Positions 1 through 6,613 of a stretch of DNA of 10,700 bases are shown here, in pieces (positions within the stretch are counted from its first letter, which is position 1; the number at the start of each line of letters is the position of its first letter). The translations under genes were made by a program, and so were the position numbers. This DNA is from an uncultured Candidatus Melainabacteria bacterium (lineage in GTDB: Bacteria > Cyanobacteriota > Vampirovibrionia > Gastranaerophilales > Gastranaerophilaceae): contig CAKUUG010000050.1 in assembly GCA_934692665.1 (NCBI GenBank), positions 1 through 10,700 of the forward strand, given 5' to 3'. The notes under the pieces are model-generated. The model was not told the DNA's origin, ran no database searches, and saw only the letters and a program-made list of their open reading frames with translations.

Positions 1-1
1 T

Positions 2-529
2 GGAAATTTAGCTCCCGATGGTGCTGTTGTAAAGATTTCCGGTGTAGACAAAGATGTGTTTGAATTTTCCGGCGTTGCAAAAGTATTCAATCACGAAGAA
101 GACGCTATGCGTGCAATCGAAAACGATGTAGTTGTCGCAGGAGATGTTGTTGTTATTCGTTATGAAGGACCAAAAGGCGGCCCCGGAATGAGAGAAATGC
201 TCGCTCCTACTTCTTTGCTCGTTGGAAAAGGACTGGGAAAGAAATGTGCTCTTATTACTGATGGCAGATTTTCGGGCGGAACGAGAGGTTTGTGTATTGG
301 ACACATTACTCCGGAAGCAAGTATCGGTGGCCCTATCGGTTTAATTGAAGATGGAGATATTATAGAAATAAATATAAACAAAAGGACAATAGATTTAAAA
401 ATTCCTGAAGAAGAATTTGAAAAAAGAAAGAAAAACTTCACTCCATACATAAACGAAGTTCCAAAAGGTTATTTATCAAAATACCAAAGAAACGTTTCAC
501 AAGCGAACTTTGGTGCAATTGCACAATAA
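2..529 (+). CDS. ilvD: Dihydroxy-acid dehydratase, C-terminal part (5' end outside window)
   Basis: IlvD dehydrates 2,3-dihydroxy-3-methylbutanoate (and the isoleucine-branch equivalent) to the 2-oxo acid, the third common step of valine, leucine and isoleucine synthesis, in the cytoplasm with an Fe-S cluster. The frame is open from base 2 and gives about 175 residues to a TAA at 527-529. Directly visible are the family's C-terminal signatures: GNLAPDGAVVK at the very start, RYEGPKGGPGMREM, then ALITDGRFSGGTRGLCIGH, followed by PEAS, GGPIGLIEDGDIIEI. The serine in TDGRFSGG is the proposed catalytic base in this family. The cluster-binding cysteines lie upstream of the window and cannot be checked. 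The related phosphogluconate dehydratase (Edd) is less likely, because the C-terminal pattern matches IlvD closely. The gene ends about 10 bases before a strong hairpin terminator and converges on the flagellar operon. Confidence 0.95.
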   Translation, partial: GNLAPDGAVVKISGVDKDVFEFSGVAKVFNHEEDAMRAIENDVVVAGDVVVIRYEGPKGGPGMREMLAPTSLLVGKGLGKKCALITDGRFSGGTRGLCIGHITPEASIGGPIGLIEDGDIIEININKRTIDLKIPEEEFEKRKKNFTPYINEVPKGYLSKYQRNVSQANFGAIAQ

Positions 530-536
530 CAAAATT

Positions 537-570
537 AAACCGCAAGAAGCAATTTTTTCTTGCGGTTTTT
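537..570. terminator. Bidirectional hairpin terminator between ilvD and fliI
   Basis: The arms AAACCGCAAGAA (537-548) and TTCTTGCGGTTT (557-568) are perfect reverse complements around an 8-base loop. On the + strand the stem runs into a T-tract through 570, which fits termination of ilvD. On the - strand it is followed by TTTAATTTTG, which fits termination of the flagellar operon. The TAA of fliI (569-571) touches the edge of the stem, so no further flagellar gene can follow fliI in this operon. Confidence 0.9.
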
Positions 571-1876
571 AAATTTTAGCCAATTCAATCAATTTTTGCC
601 TAGACAAATCGTAGTCTGATTTGTCATCTGCTTTTTGTATCAAGTATTCTTCTATTTTGTCATGCATTGAAATCGCCATATCGGTATTGGGGTCTGTTCC
701 TCTTACATAAGCTCCGATATTAATCAAATCTTCGTTTTTAGCATAATTTGCCATTAAATTTCTGATTTTTCCTGCAGCAGCTTTTTGTTCATCATCAACA
801 ATATTATTCATAACACGAGAAATGCTCGCCAAAACATCGATTGCAGGGTAGTGATTTTTGTGAGCCAAAGAACGTGACAAAACAATGTGACCATCCAGAA
901 TACTTCTTGCTGTGTCGGCTATTGGCTCATTCATATCATCACCTTCAACCAAAACCGTATACAAACCGGTAATCGTGCCGAATTTGTTCGCACCGGCTCT
1001 TTCCAAAAATTTTGGCAAAAGTGCAAAAACAGAAGGCGTATAACCACGAGTTGCGGGGGGTTCTCCGACAGCAAGCCCGACTTCTCTTTGTGCTAAAGCA
1101 ATACGAGTGACGCTATCCAACATAAAAAGAACGTTTTTTCCTTTATCTCTAAAATACTCAGCAATAGCACAAGCAACAAAAGAAGCCTTTATTTTGACGA
1201 GTGCAGGCTGTTCTGATGTTGCACATATAACAATAGATCTTTTCATACCTTCATAACCCATTGCATTTTCGATAAATTCTCTGACTTCTCTACCACGTTC
1301 ACCAATGAGTGCTATAACATTGATATCGGCAGAAGTGTTTTTTGCAATCATAGCGAGTGTTGTAGATTTTCCAACACCAGAACCTGCAAAAATCCCCATT
1401 CTCTGCCCTTTTCCTATTGTGTTTAGTCCATCTATAGCACGAAGTCCGAGCGACAAAACTTCGTCAATCGGTTTTCTATCCATCGGATTTATGATTTTTG
1501 CATTAGTCGGATAATAATCATCTGCAATAATTTCGCCTTTGCCATCTATGGGATTTCCTAGTCCATCAAGCACTCTACCCAATAGAGTAGGGGAAACTTT
1601 TACTTTCATAACAGAGCCTGTATTTACTACTTTTGCACCTGCTTTCAATCCGTCAATTGAACCCAGAGGCATCAATAAAATACAATCTTTCCTAAAACCT
1701 ACAACCTCACAATTGATAACATTTGTGCTACCATCTTGTATGATATAACACAAATCTCCAATAGAAGAAACAGGCCCGTCTGCCACAATCGTAAGCCCTA
1801 TTATTTCTATTATTTTTCCTACTTTTGTGATGGTTTTTGTTTCGTTTATCAAATTATTCAGTTCAGTTAATTTCAT
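569..1876 (-). CDS. fliI: Flagellum-specific ATP synthase FliI (type III export ATPase)
   Basis: FliI is the cytoplasmic hexameric ATPase at the base of the flagellar type III export gate; it energises unloading and entry of export substrates and works with FliH. The 435-residue length is normal. Visible motifs: N-terminal beta-barrel region (about 1-95); Walker A GSGVGKST at 165-172; GERGREVREF at 192-201; Walker B VLFMLDSVTR at 249-258; the signature PPATRGYTPSVFALLPKFLE (273-292); EGDDMNEPIAD (311-321); and SISRVM near 351-356, whose Arg matches the arginine-finger position. The stretch from PPATRGY through the LERAG end is the export-ATPase form rather than F1-beta. Assignment to FliI rather than a virulence-secretion SctN rests on the flanking fliF/G/H. 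The ATG at 1874-1876 lies inside the 3' end of fliH (14-nt overlap) and has only a weak Shine-Dalgarno, so translation is probably coupled. It is the last gene of the operon and no fliJ follows. Confidence 0.96.
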   Translation of the reverse strand: MKLTELNNLINETKTITKVGKIIEIIGLTIVADGPVSSIGDLCYIIQDGSTNVINCEVVGFRKDCILLMPLGSIDGLKAGAKVVNTGSVMKVKVSPTLLGRVLDGLGNPIDGKGEIIADDYYPTNAKIINPMDRKPIDEVLSLGLRAIDGLNTIGKGQRMGIFAGSGVGKSTTLAMIAKNTSADINVIALIGERGREVREFIENAMGYEGMKRSIVICATSEQPALVKIKASFVACAIAEYFRDKGKNVLFMLDSVTRIALAQREVGLAVGEPPATRGYTPSVFALLPKFLERAGANKFGTITGLYTVLVEGDDMNEPIADTARSILDGHIVLSRSLAHKNHYPAIDVLASISRVMNNIVDDEQKAAAGKIRNLMANYAKNEDLINIGAYVRGTDPNTDMAISMHDKIEEYLIQKADDKSDYDLSRQKLIELAKI

Positions 1877-2783
1877 AGATTTTTTTGTATTCTTCTATTT
1901 CGAGTTTGTCTTTTTGGGTTTTTTCTTCTATTTCTCTTATTATTATTTCTATTTGAGAAGAAACAGAAGCGTCCAGTCTTTCTTTTATATTTTCAACAAT
2001 AATTGTATCATCGTCGTATTCTGAATTGTACGAAATGTTGAAGTTTTGGTATTGTTTGAAATTTTGAAAATCAAAGTCGATATCATTGTTGAGCGATTTT
2101 TTTTGAAATTCATACAAGATTTTTGCGTATTTTTCGCTCAAAATTATATTTACATTTTCTTTGTTTTCTAATAACGAAATAGAATTTTGAATGATTTTTT
2201 CCAAAACTTCTCCATTTATTTCTTTGAACAATATTTTTCTGCTAATTGCTTTAATTATACCCAAAACGTCATTCGATGCGGCTTTTAGGATATTTTGTTC
2301 TATTTGGTATTGAGAAGCACAAAAATCATCGAAAAATTTTATTTTTTCTTCTAATTCTTCAAGAAGTTTTTTGTGACCGTCTTCGTAGCCTTCTTTGTAG
2401 GCATTGTTTATGGTTTCTACTCTTTGTTTTTCTATTTCTTCTTTTGATAAATTAATTAATTCTTCTTTTTCCGTTTGAGCATTAGAAATTATTTCTTGTG
2501 CTTTTTGTTTTGCATTTTCTTTGGCTTCGTTTGTTGCGTTTTCTACTATATTTTTTGCTTCTATTTTAGCATCGTTTAAAATTTTATTGCTTTCCGCCTC
2601 TGCTTCAGAGAGAATTTTTTGGGCTTGAACTTTAGCAATTTCCAACTCTGTTCTGTGCAAATCAGCCTCTGCTTGAGAAAATTCTTCTTGAAAAGTCTGG
2701 AGGATAGATTGTTTTTTTTTGCCTATTTCTATTACATAATCATCTTCCATAAAATTAATTTTATCTTTTTTAATTTTACTCAA
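1863..2783 (-). CDS. fliH: Flagellar assembly protein FliH (export ATPase regulator), TTG start
   Basis: FliH dimers bind the FliI N-terminus, restrain its ATPase and link it to the C-ring and export gate. The sequence shows a long Glu/Lys/Ala-rich coiled-coil stretch (about 30-130, with repeated AEAE, DAKIEAK, NEAKENAKQKAQ heptads), then AYKEGYEDGHKK, the small-residue/GxxxG-like segment typical of FliH, and a C-terminal domain with VLGIIKAISRKIL and ending DASVSSQIEIII. The 306 residues are somewhat longer than many FliH proteins, mostly coiled coil. The start chosen is TTG (2781-2783): it overlaps the end of fliG by 8 nt and has AAGAGGA 8 nt upstream, within fliG codons. The alternative ATG at 2748-2750 would remove 11 residues but has a poor ribosome site. 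FliH is poorly conserved, so the name rests on both the motifs and the position between fliG and fliI. Confidence 0.9.
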   Translation of the reverse strand: MSKIKKDKINFMEDDYVIEIGKKKQSILQTFQEEFSQAEADLHRTELEIAKVQAQKILSEAEAESNKILNDAKIEAKNIVENATNEAKENAKQKAQEIISNAQTEKEELINLSKEEIEKQRVETINNAYKEGYEDGHKKLLEELEEKIKFFDDFCASQYQIEQNILKAASNDVLGIIKAISRKILFKEINGEVLEKIIQNSISLLENKENVNIILSEKYAKILYEFQKKSLNNDIDFDFQNFKQYQNFNISYNSEYDDDTIIVENIKERLDASVSSQIEIIIREIEEKTQKDKLEIEEYKKIYEIN

Positions 2784-3801
2784 TTAATTCGTCCTCTTGA
2801 CTGTTGCGAGAAATTGTTACTTCGCCTGCTGCTTCTAGAGCTTTTATTATACTTACGATTTTTGATTGGATTTTTTGGACTTCTTTTGCTCTTACAGGGC
2901 CCATATATTCCAAATCTTCTAACAAAATACCCTGAGCACGTTCTGACATGTTTTTCAAGATTTTTTGTTTTACGTCTTCTTTTACACCTTTTAGAGAAGT
3001 TGCCAAATCTTTTGAATCTACTTCTCTCAACACTCTTTGGATAGAAGCGTCATCCAAAAGAACAATATCTTCAAATACGAACATCAAATTTCTTACATTT
3101 TCGGCAAGTTCCGGTGTTTCCATTTCCATCATTTCGATTACATTCTTTTCTGTTGACCTGTCAGAACTGTTCAAAATATCTGCAAGAGCTTTTGTTCCGC
3201 CTGCTTTTGTAAAGTCTGTCGCAACAACATTAGAAAACTTGGATTCAACTACTTTTTCCAACTCAGATAAAATCTCAGGATTTGTTGTTCCCATTTGTGC
3301 AATTTTTAATGAAACTTTGTGCTGAATTCCCGGGGGAAAACAATTTAGTATTTTTGCTGATTGTTCAGGTTTTAAATAAGCTAAAATTAGTGCAATCAAT
3401 TGTGGAGTTTCATTCTGGAAAGATGTAGCCAATTGCACAGGGTCAGCTTCGTTTAGGAACTGAAACGGATTTGAGTTTAGTATTGTGATTAGTCTGTTTA
3501 AAATATTATCTGCTTCAGCAGAGCCATAAGCACGTTCTAACAACTCTTTTGCATAACTCATACCGCCTGAAGAAAGCATGGAAGAAGCCTGAAAAACAGT
3601 GTGAAATTCATCTACGATTGCTTCTATAATTTCTTGTGGAAGTTTGGATAAACCTGTAATTTCTATTGTAATTTGTTCTAATATATTGTCATCAGTGATA
3701 TTTTTCATAATTTCAGAAGCAGTAGTTGGTCCCAGCGTGATTAACAGTGCTGCGACCTTTTGGGTAGATGTCATTTGTTCTAGACGGATTTTTGATGCCA
3801 T
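2776..3801 (-). CDS. fliG: Flagellar motor switch protein FliG
   Basis: FliG is the rotor protein between the FliF MS-ring and the FliM/FliN C-ring; its C-terminal domain meets the MotA stator to make torque. The 341 residues cover all three domains. The N-domain (1 to about 100, QKVAALLITLG) binds FliF. The middle domain carries the FliM-contact motif as ETPQ at 131-134 (usual form EHPQ), followed by LIALILAYL. A Gly-Gly linker lies at 201-202. The C-domain begins with MFVFEDIVLLDD (240-251). The charged residues aligned by eye to the torque residues of E. coli FliG are all present: K271 (LKG), R288 (MSERA), E295-D296 (LEDL) and R304 (GPVR). The ATG is at 3799-3801, 19 nt after fliF, with a weak AGAAAG upstream. 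The 3' end overlaps fliH by 8 nt. Confidence 0.97.
   Translation of the reverse strand: MASKIRLEQMTSTQKVAALLITLGPTTASEIMKNITDDNILEQITIEITGLSKLPQEIIEAIVDEFHTVFQASSMLSSGGMSYAKELLERAYGSAEADNILNRLITILNSNPFQFLNEADPVQLATSFQNETPQLIALILAYLKPEQSAKILNCFPPGIQHKVSLKIAQMGTTNPEILSELEKVVESKFSNVVATDFTKAGGTKALADILNSSDRSTEKNVIEMMEMETPELAENVRNLMFVFEDIVLLDDASIQRVLREVDSKDLATSLKGVKEDVKQKILKNMSERAQGILLEDLEYMGPVRAKEVQKIQSKIVSIIKALEAAGEVTISRNSQEDELIE
2792..2798 (-). promoter_or_regulatory. Ribosome binding site deciding the fliH TTG start
   Basis: On the - strand AAGAGGA sits 8 nt before TTG (2783-2781), inside the last codons of fliG. It supports the TTG over the downstream ATG at 2750-2748, which is preceded only by A/T-rich sequence. 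The layout implies re-initiation by ribosomes finishing fliG. Confidence 0.65.
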
Positions 3802-3820
3802 TATATTTTTGTTTTCTTTC

Positions 3821-5593
3821 TTATTCTTTTAAATACGAAGTTATTACCCTGCCTGCTTCTTCAGGATTTTCTAAAATCATATTTATTATATCATTTTTCT
3901 TTTTATCCAAAGCTGATGTGAATTGCATATCTTGATTGTAAAAATCGTCGGAATCTGTATTGTTTTGTTGAAGCATTAAATACGGGTCGTATGTCGGAAG
4001 CTGTGCTTCTTCTTCTGCTTCTACTTCTTCTTGGTTTTTGGGTTTTGGTTCTCTGAATATATTGCCAAAGTTGTGTAATGCAAGGAAACCCAACAACATT
4101 ATCATAAGCACAGGTGCTACGTTTTTAAAGATAAAAGTTAAAATTTCCATTGTAAATTCTTTTTGTTCGAGTTTGTCTTGTTTTAATTCTTCATCCAAAT
4201 CGATACCTGTAAATTTTAGGCTGGAAACATTAACAACATCCCCTCTGTTTGTGTCCATGCCTGCTGCTGCAACGACCAGATTTTCTATTTCTTTTTTTTC
4301 ATCATCAGTTAAAATTTTGTTTACTGCAACAGCAACGCTCATTTTGACAACAGACCCCGGAGCATACACTACTTGTTTTACTTCTTTTGTAATTGCATAA
4401 GTCGTTGCTTGTTTTTCTTTTTCATAACTTAATTTTTTAACATCATTTTCATTATCGCCTGCTTTTGTGCCTACATAATTAACGGTTTTTGCAGGTGTTT
4501 CATTTAGTGGCATTTCAACTACATCTTGAGCAGAACTTGCTGCTTGTTGAGTGTTTAGGGTTGGATTTTGATTTTGTTCGTTTGCAATATTGTCCATCTG
4601 GTTTTGAGCGAGAATTTGTGCTTGTGTTGGTTCAGGCTGATTTGCCAAATTTGCTTCTTGATTTTTTGCATTCGATGGAAGGTCTTGGGGTTTTGAATAT
4701 ATTTCTTTTTCGCCTTGTTGCGTCATTATGACCCCATTTTCCGAGCCTTTTGACGGGGTGTAACTTTCGATTGTTGAACGTGTTTGATTAAAATCCATAA
4801 CAGTCGAAACTTGGACTGATACGTTGTCTTTTCCCATTATGGTTTCTAACGTGTCTTTGATTTTTTTCGCTGCTTCTTTTTCAAAATTTGTTCTATAAGT
4901 TTGCATATCGGAAGAATTTTTTGAAACATCTTCAGATAGCACATTTCCAAACTGGTCTGTAATAAATACTCTGTCGTTTGTGAGTCTGGGAACTGAATAT
5001 GCAACTAAATTTTTAATTGCAAGAATTTGGCTTGCTTTTAATCTTACTCCTGCTTGCAAAATCAAAACAACGCTTGCTGACGGTTCTTCATCTTCATCGG
5101 AAAAAATCGACCTTTCCGGTTCTGCCAACTGAACTCTTGCTTTTGTTACGCCTTGAATTTTTTCGATTGAGCGTGTTAATTCTCCTTGGAAAATTCTTTG
5201 TTTTGTTAATCTATTTTTAAAATCAGTTGAACCTAATTGCAAATTATCCAAAAGCTCAAATCCGCCGGAAGTGTCTTTTATCAAGTCATTTTCTGCAACA
5301 AAAAGTTTCAAGTCTTCTTTGTCTTGGTTTTTAACAAGAATTGCGGTTTTGTCTTCTGACAGTTTGTAAGGATAACCGCTCTTTTTTAGACTTTCTGCTA
5401 TTGCTGCAACATCTTCTTTAGACAAATCTGAATACAATACTGTCCAATTCGGCTCAGTCGCTTTGAATATGAAAAAAACCCCGACAACTACCGCTGCGAC
5501 CAAAAGTGCTGAAATTGAAAACTTTTGGTTTAAGTCGAGTTTTTCCCACAATTTTTTTATATCATCAATTATTAATTTAACGTGCTCGTTCAC
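3821..5593 (-). CDS. fliF: Flagellar MS-ring protein FliF, GTG start
   Basis: FliF oligomerises in the inner membrane to form the MS-ring that houses the export gate and carries FliG. The 590 residues show TM1 at about 26-45 (FSISALLVAAVVVGVFFIF), the periplasmic ring-building region with EPNWTVLYSDL, LTKQRIFQGELTRSIEKI and ARVQLAEPERSIF, a variable Asn/Gln/Pro-rich stretch (about 305-350), then SYEKEKQ and the SVVKMSVAVAVN segment, TM2 at about 484-505 (LTFIFKNVAPVLMIMLLGFL), an acidic cytoplasmic tail, and the FliG-binding end NPEEAGRVITSYLKE. The start is GTG (5591-5593). In-frame upstream there is no ATG before a stop (TAA seven codons earlier), and the ATG at 5605-5607 is out of frame. 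It is the first gene of the fliFGHI operon, about 45 nt below a sigma70-like promoter; no fliE is adjacent. It ends 19 nt before fliG. Confidence 0.96.
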   Translation of the reverse strand: MNEHVKLIIDDIKKLWEKLDLNQKFSISALLVAAVVVGVFFIFKATEPNWTVLYSDLSKEDVAAIAESLKKSGYPYKLSEDKTAILVKNQDKEDLKLFVAENDLIKDTSGGFELLDNLQLGSTDFKNRLTKQRIFQGELTRSIEKIQGVTKARVQLAEPERSIFSDEDEEPSASVVLILQAGVRLKASQILAIKNLVAYSVPRLTNDRVFITDQFGNVLSEDVSKNSSDMQTYRTNFEKEAAKKIKDTLETIMGKDNVSVQVSTVMDFNQTRSTIESYTPSKGSENGVIMTQQGEKEIYSKPQDLPSNAKNQEANLANQPEPTQAQILAQNQMDNIANEQNQNPTLNTQQAASSAQDVVEMPLNETPAKTVNYVGTKAGDNENDVKKLSYEKEKQATTYAITKEVKQVVYAPGSVVKMSVAVAVNKILTDDEKKEIENLVVAAAGMDTNRGDVVNVSSLKFTGIDLDEELKQDKLEQKEFTMEILTFIFKNVAPVLMIMLLGFLALHNFGNIFREPKPKNQEEVEAEEEAQLPTYDPYLMLQQNNTDSDDFYNQDMQFTSALDKKKNDIINMILENPEEAGRVITSYLKE

Positions 5594-5645
5594 TGATTTT
5601 TGACCATAAAATTACTAATTTTATCCAGAGTAATTCCCCAATAGT

Positions 5646-5675
5646 AGTATAATATATTTATTCGGGCTTTTTCAA
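5646..5675 (-). promoter_or_regulatory. Predicted sigma70-type promoter of the fliFGHI operon
   Basis: On the - strand TTGAAA (5675-5670) is followed after 18 nt by TATACT (5651-5646). Each hexamer differs from consensus by one base. Transcription would start near 5639, giving a leader of about 45 nt to the fliF GTG. No match to a sigma28 or sigma54 flagellar promoter was noticed. The -10 overlaps a + strand TATAAT at 5648-5653. Confidence 0.6.
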
Positions 5676-5737
5676 TTTTGTAATATATTGTAATGAAAAG
5701 AGCAAATTCTATTTTTTAGAAGTTTTTTACAGTTACT

Positions 5738-6610
5738 ATGAATATTTCCCCTATAACAAATTTTTACGCTAAAAAACCGAACTTCACTTCAACAAGAAGA
5801 ACAGAATACTACCTCAATCCAAATAACAAAAACGGCGACACTTTTGTGAGCGAAGTTTATGCTCCTAATAATTTTCCTGTCAAAAATTCCAATGTATCAG
5901 TATTTTTCAGAGAAGATATCGAAGATGATATAATGTGCAACTGGAAAGATTTTGCAAGAAAATTGCATAGCGTTTTGCCTAAAGATGAAAAAATAAATAT
6001 CTATGATTTTGCAAGCTCAGATGGGTCAGAAGCGTATTCTTTGATTATTTCTTTGATGGAAGCTTTAGGAGAAAAAGAAGCAGAAAGATTTTTGCCTATC
6101 AAAGCTTTTGACATAGATGCAGGTATAGTAAAAAGAGCAAAATCGAATTTTATTTATGCCAGTTGTGAAGATATAGATAAAATAAACAACTATACAGATG
6201 GAAATTTAGATAAATATTTTTATCTTGCAAAAGAAAAGAAAGGCGATTGTTTACTATTGGTGAGACCAATTTTGAGCAGCAATGTTGTTTTTCAACAAGC
6301 AAGAATCCAAGATGAAGCAAAAAACCTAAACAAACCAAACAGTATGATTTTTGCAAGAAATATGTGGAAGTATCTTCCTATAGCTGATAGAGTATCTACA
6401 TTTCAAGAACTATACAACACAATGGACAAATCTAGCAGAATATTTTTGGGAGATTTTGACTTTAGAAGAGGTGGATTGATTCCAAAAGTAGACTCCATCA
6501 CAGGTTCACTCACAGGAGAACTTACTTGTAGCATATTACCTCCGGAAGGTTTAACTGTAGCGGGTTTTAAAAAATCAGATTTTCCGGGGCAGTCTTATGA
6601 AAAAAGATAA
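5738..6610 (+). CDS. CheR-like (S-adenosylmethionine methyltransferase fold) protein, divergent
   Basis: This 290-residue protein resembles the catalytic domain of CheR chemoreceptor methyltransferases. In order: VFFRED (55-60, cf. CheR FFRD), IYDFASSDGSEAYSL (88-102, cf. the SAM-binding CSTGEEPYS loop), AFDIDAGIVKRA (123-134, cf. the acidic TDID that holds the adenosine ribose), LDKYF (157-161), VFQQARIQD (184-192), and MIFARNMWKYL (203-213, cf. IFCRNVLIYF). The separate N-terminal helical domain of CheR is absent. Instead it begins MNISPITNFYAKKPNFTS, an Asn/Pro/Phe-rich tag. The loop residues differ from CheR (Ser for Glu in GEE), so catalysis is not assured. The ATG start is chosen because the tag follows at once; the ribosome site is weak (AGAAG about 16 nt upstream). 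It is read away from fliF, so a motility role is possible but only by position. It ends 3 bases before a convergent gene. Confidence 0.8.
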   Translation: MNISPITNFYAKKPNFTSTRRTEYYLNPNNKNGDTFVSEVYAPNNFPVKNSNVSVFFREDIEDDIMCNWKDFARKLHSVLPKDEKINIYDFASSDGSEAYSLIISLMEALGEKEAERFLPIKAFDIDAGIVKRAKSNFIYASCEDIDKINNYTDGNLDKYFYLAKEKKGDCLLLVRPILSSNVVFQQARIQDEAKNLNKPNSMIFARNMWKYLPIADRVSTFQELYNTMDKSSRIFLGDFDFRRGGLIPKVDSITGSLTGELTCSILPPEGLTVAGFKKSDFPGQSYEKR

Positions 6611-6613
6611 AAA

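Noticed and set aside
160..450. 96-codon frame on - strand opposite ilvD
   Set aside because: It is antisense to the conserved ilvD C-terminus and has no ribosome site or family resemblance.
2619..3044. 141-codon open frame on + strand opposite fliH/fliG
   Set aside because: It lies antisense to two well-supported flagellar genes, is Leu/Phe-rich as expected from the reverse of Lys/Glu-rich coding, and resembles no family.
569..5593. A virulence-type (injectisome) secretion cluster instead of flagellar genes
   Set aside because: FliG with complete torque residues and FliF with a FliG-binding tail are specific to flagella; injectisomes lack FliG.
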